Positions 42,584 through 55,795 of a stretch of 64,000 nucleotides of DNA are shown here, piece by piece. Both the position numbers and the translations under genes were made by a program. How positions within the stretch are numbered: the first letter of the stretch is position 1; each line of letters begins with the position of its first letter. The DNA is taken from the NCBI GenBank assembly GCA_963966185.1, contig CAWZYM010000301.1, positions 767,501 to 831,500 of the forward strand. The letters are read 5' to 3'. Below the pieces are notes generated by a model that saw only the letters and a list, made by a program, of their open reading frames with translations, was not told the origin of the DNA and made no database searches. Source of the DNA: Rhabditoides inermis (taxonomy: Eukaryota > Nematoda > Chromadorea > Rhabditida > Rhabditidae).

Positions 42584-42590
42584 TATAAAA
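42584..42590 (+). promoter_or_regulatory. TATA box, upstream
   Basis: TATAAAA followed 41 bases later by GGCATCCATT, a phrase that also precedes the MSP start codon (14411-14420). No coding exon begins nearby, so it may serve an alternative leader exon of the gene at 43547 or a non-coding transcript. Confidence 0.5.
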
Positions 42591-42982
42591 GAGAGCGGCC
42601 AGCGAAACTGGGACAAAGCCTTCTGGCATCCATTCCAGAATCCCCTCATCCACACCTGCTGCCATCCACTTGCCATCACCTGGGCTCGTCTTCTGTTCCA
42701 CTCTCGTTTACAGTGCGCTCTTGTGTTCTTTTTCGTGTTCGAGTAGTTCGGGTTACACCTTGTCCTTCCTTCCGTTGTGATTGAGAGTCGGTGAGAGATT
42801 GACTTTTTTCTCGCGCTCTCTCGCCTGTACCGGTAATTTGGGGGGAGAGAGTGAAAACGGAATGATGGTTTCTCTCTCTCCCTTTGTGCCCGCGCCACCC
42901 GCTTTTTACCCGCTTTTGTTCTGCGGTTTCTGCGGGAACGTGGCTGATTTGACAGCAAACCTTACACAACACACCACACGCC

Positions 42983-42984
<2 letters not shown>

Positions 42985-43041
<57 letters not shown>

Positions 43042-43056
43042 CCCACTCTCTCTCTC

Positions 43057-43097
<41 letters not shown>
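42985..43097 (+). repeat. (CT)n tract between two TATA boxes
   Basis: Nearly pure (CT)n with CCCCACT interruptions. Confidence 0.9.
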
Positions 43098-43100
<3 letters not shown>

Positions 43101-43361
43101 AGTGATAGGATGTTGTTGCTTTCGGTGATCATATGGCCTTCTAGCCGGTTTCGTCCGGTTGGCAAATAGGAAAAGGGACAGGATAGTGGGAGGAAAGGGA
43201 CATTGGTGGGTCAATGAAGCGATGGAAGACTGGCGGGGCAGAGTGAGTGTGGGTCGATGGGCACTGTCACTTACTCGACGACGGCGGCAGTCTCTCGGTG
43301 CCTCGTGCATTGTACGCGCCGACCCCGCCCCTCGACGCGCTGCCACCGCCGGCCGAGGCGC

Positions 43362-43368
43362 TATAAAG
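43362..43368 (+). promoter_or_regulatory. TATA box of the acireductone dioxygenase-like gene
   Basis: TATAAAG within a GC-rich surround, 185 bases before ATG 43547. TCTGCCGGCA follows at about 43376. The 5' leader appears to contain an intron or trans-splice site, because TGTGTTGCAG ends 6 bases before the ATG. Confidence 0.65.
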
Positions 43369-43546
43369 GGATCTCTTCTGCCGGCAGTCGTTGTATCAAC
43401 ACCCACCAACGCATCAGCTCGCACTCACTCTCTCCGATGCGCATTTGATTTCCGATCTCGTCGTCCGTCTGATCTTTAAGATATTGCCGCGCGTGATCGT
43501 TCGATCGCTCTCTCTCCTTTGCATATCTCGTGTGTTGCAGGAAAGT

Positions 43547-44291
43547 ATGCAGATCTGGCACATGGAGCCGTTCTCGTGCGGAGACCGCCGTCTTCCCCAC
43601 CACGTCTTCCCTCCCAGGAAGATCTCGCCCGATCAGCTCACTGCCCTCACCGGATGCGTCTACTACAAGGTACGCCGTCTATACGATTGGGTGCTAATTG
43701 GATGACGACCAAAGTTACTACTAGAACATCACTGATGGGTTTTGGTATTGTTTACCGGTTCATCTCTCAAAAGCACCCCTGGAACCTGTATTCATGTCGA
43801 CTCTGTTTTTGAGGGAAAGTGAGATTTTCGGCTTAGTGAGTGGTGGAGGTGAGATTGTGGTAAGAGAATTGTGTGTTCTGCACTTTTGCCATCATTCTGA
43901 ACTCTTCTTTCCCGAATTCCATTAGCAAAAAAGTGGATAATCGAATGACAAAAGATAAGTGAAAGTCGTGAGTGAGGTAATTTTCGAGTACTTTACTCAT
44001 ACTCTCCGCATGTCATACCACAACATGAATGCGCGTACTCTTCCGATCAGGAATCAATTCAATTATAGCGACAGAAAAAAGAGTTGGATCCAGTTCCGCA
44101 AGATTGCTATTGAGTGAATTCTCCTCCTGAAGTGAGTGCCGAATTAGATTTCCCCAAACTTCTGACCAAAAGAACCTAGATCGTACTAGTACTAGTATCA
44201 AGACACAGTAAACACTTGGATTGCCAATTCGTTTTCCGGACAGAGAAAGGGAGAGAGACGCGACCGGTTCGGCGGTTGCGTATATTTAGGG

Positions 44292-44337
<46 letters not shown>

Positions 44338-44596
44338 GAGAGAAAGAGAGAAGGAGGGATGCGATGACCGAAGATCCGTAGGATTGCGGGTTAGATACAC
44401 ACATGATGCACTCGCCTGTTTTCGCGTACCCAAGGACTTTTGCGGGTTATCGTCTCTCTTTTTCGGCAAACTGGTTGTTTCCAACCACTCAACCACTGAT
44501 TTGATAGCCTTGTGTTGTGATTTTACTTCAGGGACCTTGAGCTTTGTTCGCCAAGTTTCTCTCGAGATTACAGAGGGATACCGTATTTGATAAGCA

Positions 44597-44657
<61 letters not shown>

Positions 44658-46005
44658 TTGCAGGTAGATCTGGAGGATACTATTGCGACAAAGAAGCGTC
44701 TGACTCGCGTGAAGACTGAGAGGAATGTGACTGGCCAGGACATGTTCACTGTCTCCCAGCACATCCCCGACCTCAACGACAAGGTACGGTACTCACAGAA
44801 TGAATACAGTAGTCCTGGTAGCTATAGTAATCTGACAACTGAAATAGATCGCGTAACACGTACGAATCCCTCTAGTACAACACTGTCCTGTTTTCTATGG
44901 GTAACATTCACCTGTAGTTTCACGTTTCACATTCTCTTTCTATTTCCAGGTGATCTAGTAAAATTTGAGTATATTTGTGAATTTCACAACACACAAGAGT
45001 ACGAAGGTCGGTTTCCGGCGAAACTAGTACACACTGTCCCATGCACTCTTGATCAGTGACTGTGCGGCAACATCGCAACCACAACAAATGGTGTGGGTGA
45101 TATAGAAATGCCGGGAGAGTCTCTCTCTCTCTCTCTCTCTCTCTTCCGCGTCACAACAATAGGTGTGACGTGACCGGCCAGGGCGACATCGCGTCTAGAA
45201 AATCGAGATGACCAGATAGACATCTCGGTTTCCGGTAGACGGATTTGAAATGGAATCGTGGAGATTAGCATTAGATGGTAGAGATTTCCGAATTCCATGG
45301 TAGACCACTGGAACTAAACACATTGGCTCAGCTTTACGCCCCAGAAAGAAAAGGCATGATCAACTGATCAACTGATCATCTTTGAGCTGAACGACTACTA
45401 CGAGAGGACGTGCAAGGGAGAGGACGTGGTGTCGATGATCACCGACGGACAGTGCTACTACGACGTCGAGATCGACGAGGAGGAGGTGAGAGGGAGGGGG
45501 AGAGAGGGGGGAGAGAGGGGGAGCAAAAGATCACCTTCTCTTTTCCAGGACGAGTGGCTGAGGATTCACTGCGACAAGGGAGATCTGATCGTCATCCCGA
45601 AGGGAAGGGTGAGTGCACACGAGTTTGCCCCATTTCTTGACGAAGGTTAGAGAAAAGCGCTTCATTTTAACGCAACTTTTTGTGAGTAGCGAGAATGGGA
45701 GAGTTGAATCAGCGGGAGAGGCAGTCGGAAGCGAGAGCGATATCAACACGCCGTGAGGAAATGTGTGAGTGCTAGCGAAATCAGAACATGAACGCTAGTC
45801 ATACCTAAGTCTGCAGTTTTGTATACTGTATTTCCTAAATTCACGATAATATTTTATCCAACAAAAATGCTGAGCAGATTTGGGACCTTGAAATAAACAA
45901 ATAAACATTGACAACTTTGTAGGTTCACCGGTTCACGGTGACTCCTCACAACTACGTGCAGCTCACTCGCTTCTACTCCAAGAAGCCCGACTCCGTCCAG
46001 GGATG
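43547..46005 (+). CDS. Acireductone dioxygenase-like cupin, metal site lost
   Basis: Six exons give [111 protein letters not shown] and a stop at 46005, about 165 residues. This is the length and layout of ARD (methionine-salvage pathway; acireductone to 2-oxo acid plus formate). The active enzyme binds Fe or Ni with His-x-His-x3-Glu in YEEHLHLDDE and a later His. Here those positions read T, K and V ([10 protein letters not shown]), and only the His of VHRFTV remains, so catalysis by the usual mechanism is unlikely. From memory, Caenorhabditis elegans has ARD homologues annotated as probably inactive, so the loss may be old in nematodes. The frame is otherwise intact with clean introns, arguing for a retained non-enzymatic role. 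Confidence 0.88.
44293..44330 (+). repeat. (AG)n tract
   Basis: Intronic in the dioxygenase-like gene. Confidence 0.9.
44597..44654 (+). repeat. (AG)n tract at intron 3' end
   Basis: Runs up to a few bases before the acceptor TGGTTGCAG of the second coding exon, replacing the usual pyrimidine tract with purines. Confidence 0.9.
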
Positions 46006-46357
46006 AAGACCTCCTTTCCTACCGTACTGCTACCGTATCGAGTACCGGCAACAGTACCTTTTGTATTTGTATCGCCTTCTCGCTTCTCCCCGGAAGTGTG
46101 TATATAATGCGTTCCCTTCGTCGTCTCTCATTGTCTCGCATTTTCTCGATGCCAGTGCGATAATAAGCCTTCTATCATAATATCCGGCTCGTTCACACAA
46201 CACATAAACTGCGAACAATTTTATCTCATAGAATCGAACCGTAGTGTGTGAAGGAAGTATTACAAAAACATAGTGAATAGAATCGAGTCGGGTCAAGCGA
46301 AAGAAAGTACAATTAAACTATATGCATTATTACAGTAATTAATATAAACTTTGCACA

Positions 46358-48019
46358 TTACATTTTCCGGCGGGTCGCTGTGAATCGCTGTTGATAGTCA
46401 TCGTATCCAGGCAGGTGCTGAAACATGCAGAGAAGATCAAACTAGATAAATCAAAGACATACAGTACCTGAAAGTCCTTGTCAGCGAATAGATTTCCGAT
46501 GTAAGCGATGATAGATACAGGAGAGGATTCCAGGAACTCTCGAGAGAAAGCTTCTTTCGATAGACAGTTTTCTTCCACTGAAAAGGAGCATTCAAAAAAG
46601 AAAGAACGAAAGAACCACAATTACAGCATTTTGAACCCGTAGTAATGTGTCCATAAAAAAGAGATGTGCTATAGTCTCTCACTATCACTGGTCAGAGTCA
46701 CACACAAACACAAGTCATTCCTGTGCAATATCGCAAACCGCGATACAATAGATCAAAAGAAAAGAGAAACGAGATTCGAGATTGATCGATTTTTTCATAT
46801 GCAGCTTGCGGAAACTCTATTGAGACACAACAACAACAACAACGTACTTTGCAGTTTTGCTCAGTCCAGTCCAAATTACGAAATTGTGATTCGTAATCAA
46901 ATAATCACGTACCCCTGAGTATCTTTAGTCTCTGGCAGGCGGGCAGACCACCCAAACACGTGAGACGGTTCTGGTTCAGATTCAACTCCGATGCGGACAG
47001 AGACGAAATCTGCAAACAACCAAACAACCATATGCTAAACAACAACAAAAAACTGGATAAAACTAGATACTGATTAAATTTCTGAGCTTTCTTATAATGT
47101 ATGGAAAATAACCTGACACAGGCCAATTGAACGGAGAGAAGGGGAGGTCCATGTTACCTCTAGCAAGTCGTTCATAAGAACGGAATCGCTGCAATCAGAA
47201 AACAACCCCACCTCCTCAGGCAGCGTCTCGATCTGATTGCCCGCGAGGTTGATGGTCTCCGCATTGACGAGATGAGCAAGCACCAGAGGGAACGACGAGA
47301 GCTTGTTAGACGATACGGTGATCTGATGAGCACTGTTCAGATGACAAGGTATTCAAATGACCGAGGATATCAGACATGTCATTGGATCATGTGATTGTAT
47401 AGTGCGATCAAAGACAATGTCAATTTGAAATAATGCCGTGAATAGGTGAAAAAATACTAACTGAGACAAAGAAAATTATATAACAGTAGCGTAGGTGACT
47501 GACAGTCTTGAGCGAGTTGCATCCGACGATGGAGGGCGGGAGGTCGGTGAGACTGTTGCCGTGTAGGCTGAGGATCTCCAGCTTCTTCAGCATGCCTAAC
47601 AGATTGATAGATTCGTCAATTGACTGATTGTGTGAGTCACCCACCTATCTCGTCAGGGAGCGAGGTGAGCTCGTTGTCGTTGAGGTGGAGCTGTTTGAGC
47701 TGCGAGAACTGTCCGATGAACGGCGGCAGCTCGCGGATCTTGTTGCTGCTTACATCCAGGTTGCGGATTATGTCAGCGAGCTGTACACCAACAATCGTAC
47801 CAACAAGAGACAACAACAAAACAATATAAGACTCGCCTCGATGAGCACGTCGGGCAACTTCTTGAGATTGGCGGATTTGAGCTGAAGAATGCGACTCTTC
47901 TTCGCATTCTCGAGGTGCTTCTGTACAGTGGAGGAAGAGGGTCCGGAGCGGATTCCGAGCGCGCTCGTCACTGCGCCGCCGGACGGCACCCCACCCTTCT
48001 TCGAGCTCTCATTGCCCAT
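46358..48019 (-). CDS. Leucine-rich-repeat protein, LRRC57-like
   Basis: ATG 48019 gives MGNESSKKGG, a good N-myristoylation signal (Gly2, Ser6), then a start segment HLENAKKSRILQLKSANLKKLPD. Repeats follow: RNLDVSSNKIRELPPFIG, LKQLHLNDNELTSLPDEIG, LEILSLHGNSLTDLPPSIV, a weaker SSNKLSSFPLVL, AETINLAGNQIETLPEEV, and LSASELNLNQNRLTCL with CQRLKILR. A capping region VEENCLSKEAFSREFLESSP, then YIGNLFADKDFQ and the closing HLPGYDDYQQRFTATRRKM match vertebrate LRRC57 (which ends GYDKYMERFTATKKKF as I recall). The length is close to the family's ~240 residues. Function is poorly known; it is a membrane-associated scaffold by inference. The start faces the EPG5-like start 322 bp away. Confidence 0.9.
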
Positions 48020-48341
48020 CTACAAAGTTGTCTGGGATGTTATAAAATGAATATAAAATCATACAACGAATAAAATATAATAAATGTATGAAAATAAGAA
48101 AATGAAATAATGTAGACCGAAAATCAGCTGTTTTCCATTTTTTTCGGTATATCGACTTTTAGAGTATTAATGGTCCCGCCGCGAACAGTGACTGGCGGGA
48201 GCGCATGATGAAGTCAGCTGTTTTCGCAATCTTCGTTATTACATTTCGCGATTTCTCAATATTTCTTATCATCACCGTACAATCACAGATAACTATTCTT
48301 ATAACCATCCATATCGATCGTATTTCAGTGGCTAGCCTACA
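48020..48341. promoter_or_regulatory. Divergent promoter region, LRRC57-like / EPG5-like
   Basis: 322 bp between two opposed start codons, AT-rich in the middle. A CGATCG palindrome lies at 48315, and an acceptor-like TATTTCAG ends 12 bases before ATG 48342. Confidence 0.55.
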
Positions 48342-50728
48342 ATGGAGGCTGTGAAAGTCAAGAAGCCGAAACCGAAAGAGCGCTCTCGCCCGCCCGATGT
48401 GCCTCCCGAACCCGCTGCTCGATCCCGTGACGCCTTCCCGGTAGTGCCACGTCACCAGCCAGGAGACGCTGTCCCTGCAGCGCTCGCCGACCCCGTAGCT
48501 GCTCCGCGCAACCACTCTCCTGAGCCGGAGGAAGTGTGAGTCACCCTCCGCTTTTGTTTGCCTTTTGTGAGTGTAGTGGTTCAGCACGTTGTCGGACCAT
48601 GAGGAGCCAGCGGAGAAAGCTGCGATGGAGCCGGCGCGACCCGCACCTCCTCCGCCCGTCGTTCCGAGGCACATGATCTTTCCCAAGACGACAGGAGAGA
48701 GGGCGGCATGGTGAGGCGGACTGGACTGCTTGAGCATGTGGTGTTTGTAGTGAGGGCGCGGAGGCGAAGGCACGGGAGGCAGAGCGAGAGGTGTCTGCTC
48801 CGGCCGTCGCCCCTGCCGCTCCCGTCTACCCACACATGCCACAGCCGACACTCCTACCCGACTACAGCCACATCGGGGTGAACGATGTTTTTATCAGTCA
48901 TGTTACTGACTACCATATACACGGTTTACTGTTTTATTTATCGTTTACTGTGTGCAGATGACCCGTCCGGCGGCCTCTCCTCCCTCGTACGCGCAGCTAC
49001 GTGAGCAGCTCCAACCCGCTGCCCCGCCTGTCGTCATGCCTTCCGTGCCCCTCGACACCAAGCACATGTACCCCGCGATACGGTATGGATTACTGTGTAC
49101 TGTATGCATACTGTATTCACTCTAGTGCGTCAATGTACGAGCGCACGCGACACGGCCTGCTGTCCACTCAGCAGCTACTCACGTTCTACAACAATCCGCT
49201 GCTGAACACGAGTGGAGAGTTTGTAGATCGATTCGTCAAGGTGAGTCGTGTCTACCCTTTTACTTCGTCAACCCCGGTTCAGGAGGAGCAGCACCCGCAA
49301 GGTCCGCTATTCGATCTGCTCCACAGACTCAAGGAGGTAAGTTGCGGCAGCTCATGTTATGTCGTAGGATTGACTATTAAAGGTGTGGTCAGTCTCTTCG
49401 AAACAGCCCTTCAGTGTTTGTGACTTTGATCAGCAATAAAACATATTGCTGGTGATGCTAGTTTAAATGTACACTGGTACGGAGAAGCCAATTCGATGGT
49501 TGTGTGTATCTATATGACGATTTGCAGGTGAACGCTCACATCGTGATCTCGGAGGTGAAGGAGCGGGAGAACGCGGCGGCCTTGCAGAAGTGCCTCCACG
49601 ACTGCTGGACCGTCGAGAACAAGAGCGTACCGGCCAGTGTCAGTTGCCTTCGCACATACACTTATGATGATCAACGATTTTTCTGAGAATATATGATTGA
49701 CATGAAGCTGCCCATTTCATCTCAGTTTGATATTTGAAATATGATGACGTTGCAGGGCCAGTGTGGTGAAGGTCGACCGGCGCTGGGCACGGGTCGGTAT
49801 ACGACCGCCCACCTCAACATGGAGGCGCTGGAGCGGATGAAGAGACTGCTGCAGGAGAACAGGGAAGTGGGCGGAAGTTGTGCTACTCGCCTATTCACCA
49901 CTCGTTGTAGGTTCTGCTGAACGAGCGTCTGAGTCAGGAGGTGGAGAGCCGCTCGCTCTCCCTCCAGGTGCGCCAGTCTCTGTCTACCTCTTTTTCTCCT
50001 TCATTCATCTTCTTCTCCCGTCTTACTTCCTCTATGTTGATGTTCGTTCAGATCCAATGGGCGGTGGGTGCTCTCTGCTCGGCCTTCCTCCAACAGCACG
50101 GAGTCCACGCAGCCAGCCCCCCTTGCCGTCAGTGTTCTTAGTCGTTTGCTTACCATGACAATAACGAGTTCTGTTTGCCCAGGAGTCGATGTGTATGGTT
50201 TCAGTGTTGGAAGCGGTGGAGTGGAGTATGCCGCGTACGGATCTGAAGAGAGGTGGGTGGAGAGAGGGAGAGGTAACGTGGGGGTATGAACGCTTGTTTC
50301 AGGTCTGTCTGACTGTCTCTTCCACCTCCGTTTCCCGTCTCTCCCTCTGAGGTACACCCAGGCAGTCACCGGATGGATCACCGAGATGGTCAGCTTACGC
50401 GTTTGGTTCACGAGAGTTATTCGATATACTGTCGCTTCTTTGTATTACGGTAGTATAATAATTTGACGTACTGTCGCTCCTTAGGTTTACGGTAGGAGAA
50501 TAATTTGACTCGCTAGATATAGTTTCATAAATTCCCAGATAAATTAAATAGCTCGTTCTCGTTGCAGGCAGTTGTGATGTACAAGTGGTGTGGGGTGGAG
50601 GACGCATTGTGGCTGTTCAATCACCTGCTGAGACTGCCGAGTCCAGTGGCAGAGTGGGCAGCTCCCCTCGTGCAGGTTCCGCATGTCTTTCTTTGTCATC
50701 TCTCCCCTCTTTCTCTCTCTTCTCTCCC

Positions 50729-50781
<53 letters not shown>

Positions 50782-52006
50782 TCTTGCCCTCTTGCTCGGA
50801 ATGAGTGGAATGAGTTGATTGCAGACGTTTGCTTCCTCCGCCTCTTCTCCCAAGTTGAAGGTTGACTACTGTCTCACCATGCTCTCCCATCTCATGCGCC
50901 CTGTCAAGTCGGTTTTTTGTGTATTATATTATATGTTCAAATTGGGAAGTATGTGATACACTTTGTTGTGTGTAGATGCCGTGATGAGTTCCTCGGTCGT
51001 ATCGGTCAGTCGGAGGCGGAGGACAGCTCGTGGGCGATACTCAGCGAGAACGAGGAGGACGAGGTGAGAGAGTGAGAGAGCGGAAAAAAAGAGAATTAGA
51101 GAGAGAGAGGGAGAGAGAGATGGATTGGAAATATTAAAATTATTTGCTTGAAACGTTCAGTTAGCGATTCCGCCTTGACGTCTTTGATATTTGTTATTTT
51201 TTCCGTTGTTGTTTGCTTTGAAATTGGAACAGTTGCGGTACAAACAAGAATCCCCTTTTCAGTCTGACTTCTCGTTGGTGACGGTGAACGAGACGGATCT
51301 GGTGGCGTTCCTGGATCAGCTACCGGCCACCGACTTCTACTCGCTCGCGTACCTACACTTCACAACCAGCAGTCAGTATTATAGGGGCTAGAGAATTCAG
51401 GAGAGGGAAGGGTCAAACTCTTGCGGTACTGCGGATCGGTTTTCATTCCTCATTACAGATTATGTAAATGTGATACTAATGAAGTGAATCAGAAGTGAAT
51501 CAGAAGGTTTTGATTTGAATTTTTTCAGCGCTTGACCGCTGTGAGCAGTTTCTATCGCTCGTGGCATTGCAGGTGAGTGGTGAGAACTGAGAATCTCCTC
51601 CTCCTCTATGTGTAGCACAGGGTTCAGTGTGTACACTGTCTTATTTCAGCTGGAGTTGATGCGCCTTCTGCGGGACGGTCTGCAGACGTACACTGGCAAC
51701 ACGTACAAACAGTTCGCCAAGCAGATCGCTATGACTATCAGGTGGCCGAATATAAACAATTAACACTCTTCACTGAATATCACTAAAAACGCGAGGGGGA
51801 AAGGTGATTGGTAATGAAGGAGTGTAAGAGTGAGAGTTGTCAAGTGCCTGTGTTGCAGGCAGTCAGTGCGGGAGTTGTGTGCTCACTGGCGGGTGGCCAG
51901 GGGAGCCGTGACGGACGAGAGCCAACTGCAGAGGGAGGTCGACAGGGTCATGCTCACCGCCGTCACCGACATCACACACTGGTACACACACACACACACA
52001 CACACA

Positions 52007-52037
<31 letters not shown>

Positions 52038-55000
52038 AGTTGCCTGTATTTGCAGCGGCTCCGGTCTGTGGCAGTTCGTAGTGGACCTGCCGTTCGAGTG
52101 TGCCTCGGAGGATTGCCGCCAGAGGGTGGAGGGTATTCTGCGGAGGGGATCGGAGGGAGGAGGAGGAGGCGCGGATATCGAGACAGTCTACGATGTGCCC
52201 ATGCAGAGCGTCGTCGAGGCAAATGCTAAAGGTGATTGATTCATGTGTGATATGATGACTTTATTATTACACTTACACAGTAGGTACTCTATCCATTTAT
52301 AACTTTTCATAATTCATTCATAAATACATAACGATTGCTTGTTCGAGGTGGTCTGTCGTCTCGCGTCTCTTGCGTGGGCGTGCAGCAGGCGGGTGTGTAT
52401 GTGGTGCGGGCGCTGGCAGCCCTCGCCGCTCACTCCACCGCCCCGCCCACGAAGATGATGGCCGAGGTCATCGAGGTGCGTACATGCCCTCACCATTTGG
52501 ATACGTTTTTGGAAAGGATAGAAACAGACACCGGATCATTCATCAAACTGTTTTTTAGAAGCCTCCCAAAATAATTACATTATCACAATAGCTAGGAGTA
52601 GGGCAGTGATGAATAGGCTGTATGGGAGTGGGGCGTCGCCCCGCGGGTGTGTCTGGTCGTAGTGGGCGACGCTGTCCGCCGCCGTCGTCGCATTCTCATT
52701 ACACATCGCACCCTTGCACACTATCAGACGGGATCCCAGCAGCGAGTAGTCAAACGGCTGATGAGAGCAAAATAGTATTGCGCGTGTTTTAGGGTTATTT
52801 TTAAATCATTATTTGCTCACTCGGAACTCTTGCGGGGTATCGTTGTGCAGCGAAACGTAGATGCAACCCGTACTCAGTTCGTCAGAGTTGGAGTACTGAA
52901 CACAAGGAGAAGGATGTGTAGACAGCAATGCAGATCATACCTCAGCGTAGCAATACTGTCCGAGACAGGTCTTGATGGTGGAAAAATCGCCGCCAGCGAC
53001 GCACGCTATTTTATCGTCTCCCTTCGTAGTCTTTTCTAACAGAGACTGGCTAGCAAAATCAGTGACAGCCGATATTGTGTTACACTCGTGCTATAAAAAT
53101 ATGTGATGAAGGCACTATTTAGTTCACTTGCAGTTTGACACGATGACAGCCGTTTCCGAATCATCCTCGTTTTCTCTTTAGTTTTCATGATGATTTCGAA
53201 CGTAGCATTTGGGAAGAATCTGTAACGGTGAAATGATACAAGAGTTCAACATAATACCTGGGTAGATTGACGACGGATGGGAACATCTCGTTCTCATTCA
53301 TTCCATAAATGTACTTGGTCATGCTTGAACTCTTCATTTTGAGCGGGTCATCGTAGTGCAGATCGTCGTATGTTTGATCCGACAAATGGTTCGCATTCGA
53401 AACTATTTCCATTACACACGCGAAATTGGCTAGAAATTGGAAACAGGATTTTTTTCAATTGAATCAAATTTAACGAACATCCACGTATTGTGGATGCATT
53501 TACATTGCAATAAACGCCAGCACTCGGGTGTTGCACGTAGTCGGTTTTGTTCTCAGAGTTGCACGCGGATGATCTAATAACAAAGAATCAGCAGGTATAA
53601 GTGAAAACTACCTGCACACGCATACATATTGTCCGGAGATTCCGTAACATCCGTCTATAATTGAGTCCAGTAAACTGCCACCTGCGCAACCCTAGACACA
53701 TGTGTATGTTCAGTTGTTATAATTGGTTTACCGTCGAAACAGACAACATTAAATCATCAATTATGGTTACGCACGCAGATCCTTTACACGTTCCCGTACC
53801 ATTGACACTTGCCCTGTAATGCATCAACCAATTGAAAAAAAACTAGCAGTGACGTACGGATTCTGATTGCACTCATGAAGAAAGACTGAAACTAGCAGTG
53901 AGAAAATGAAAAGTAGCAGCAACATAATCTGAAACTGGACTAATATGAGTGTAGCCAAGGGAACGTGGTACATTCGTGATCGCGAGTCGACAAAAATAAA
54001 TGTCGTTTTGCAGCTTCTTTTCTAGGTTGCAATGAGACAGGTGCACCCGGGGATGGGAAATGGGATTTGATGATCGTAATCACTGCAACAAGTCGTGTTT
54101 TAGCAGTGCACGGAATACGAAATAGAGTAAAGTAGAGTTTAGAGAAAAAAAGACCAAAAAGTATTCGTTTACCAGAGAAAAAAAGTTCTTGAAACCTTTT
54201 TTCAGACATGTTTCGTGGACGAAGCGAGTCGCGACGAGCTGTACAAGGTAGTTTTTTTCAGTCACACACTGATATCTCTCATGTCTCTCAAACATGATGA
54301 ACACACTTTTGCCGGCGTCGCTCACCTTGCATGTATGCAGGTGGGTGGAGAGGCCCTGGCTGAGCTGATCGCCGCCCGCCCTCTCCTCTTGGATCAGCTA
54401 CTCGTACTGGTCGACAGGCGGATAGACGCTATTGGAGAGGTACGTGGACAATACTGAAGGACATATCAACCACGCTGCAATACCGTCAGACATGTTGATG
54501 AATGGGCACAATGCATTGCCTTCCATTGCGGGTGCGATATGGTATTGTAAATCTGGAACATATTTAAAGTGATGAATAATGTAGATATGGAGTGAACCGT
54601 GTAAGTGTTGTGTTGCAGTACGCGCTGCACCTGTTCACCTCTGTGGAGCTGCGTGCGTGTCGCGTGTCGGAGTCTGTGCTGGGCAGTGTGGTGGGCAAGT
54701 GGCTCGTCCACAGGCCCGCCGACCATCCCGCCAATCGGTAGGGCGCATGGGGTTGGGGAGAGTGAGAGTTGGTTGTGCTAGTGTTTCAGGAGCAGGCAAG
54801 ACATTGTTCCATTCGAAAAACTTTTGGAGTGATGGATCACGTAAAACATATTTTGTGTTTATGGGATTTCCAAAAATTCATATCACACTCGATTCTGTAT
54901 AAATCATGGGTATTGGGTATTTTTATGTCATTTGTTTGGGGGGAAACGAACCAGGTGAGACATTGCTGGAAGTTGGACGAGTGTTCTTTTTCGTCATCCG

Positions 55001-55748
55001 TGAAACATATTGAACAATGAGCACATTTCAGTTGATTAGTTGTTATGAAAATCATCTATGCTTGTTGAGTGTGGCCCGTCGCGTGTTGTCTTCTCTCGAT
55101 TGGGGATTCGACTCGGCTGGCAGGCAGCATCTGGAGATGAGCACACATGAAATGTGCGCCGACATTGTCGTCAAGGTGGGCAGGGAGGGAAGGAAGAGAG
55201 AGAGAAAGAGAGAAAGAGGAGAAGAGTGAAGAGAACGAGGAGAAGGAGAAAGGGCGATGTGGAAAGAGGGAGAGAGAAGTGAGAAAGAGAAAGAGGATAG
55301 TGAGAAAGAGGAGAATAAGAGATATTGGCAGGAAGAGGGGTAAGGGAGGCATGGAGAATGGTGTTCCAGGCTCACCACGTGCAGTGTCAGAGGAGCAATG
55401 GACTCATTGCCAAGAGCATCGGAAAGGTGAATGGAAGAGCGATACGTGGTCGCAACGAGGAATCGTTGTGTTTTTGTTGTATGTCTGCGTTGTGTACTGT
55501 TTACTGTGTGCAGGTGGCGAAGCTGGCGTCGAAGATTCCCGACCACGAGCAGCTGTTCACGCAGTTCTGCTGGGACTGCCTCATCAAACTCAAGCTGCCC
55601 ATCAAGCAGGGTACGGCTCTCTTCTCCCTCCTATTCCTACGAATCGGAATAATCTGTGCTTACAGCGTCCTCTCCTCCGCAGGCTGACCTCGCCGCGTTC
55701 TTCGTGTGGGCAGCACAACATGCCATGAACGAGTGAGTGGATAGGTGG

Positions 55749-55795
<47 letters not shown>

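Noticed and set aside
51983..52040. (AC)n tract considered as a CRISPR-like or structured repeat
   Set aside because: Simple dinucleotide microsatellite; no spacer-repeat structure exists anywhere in the window.
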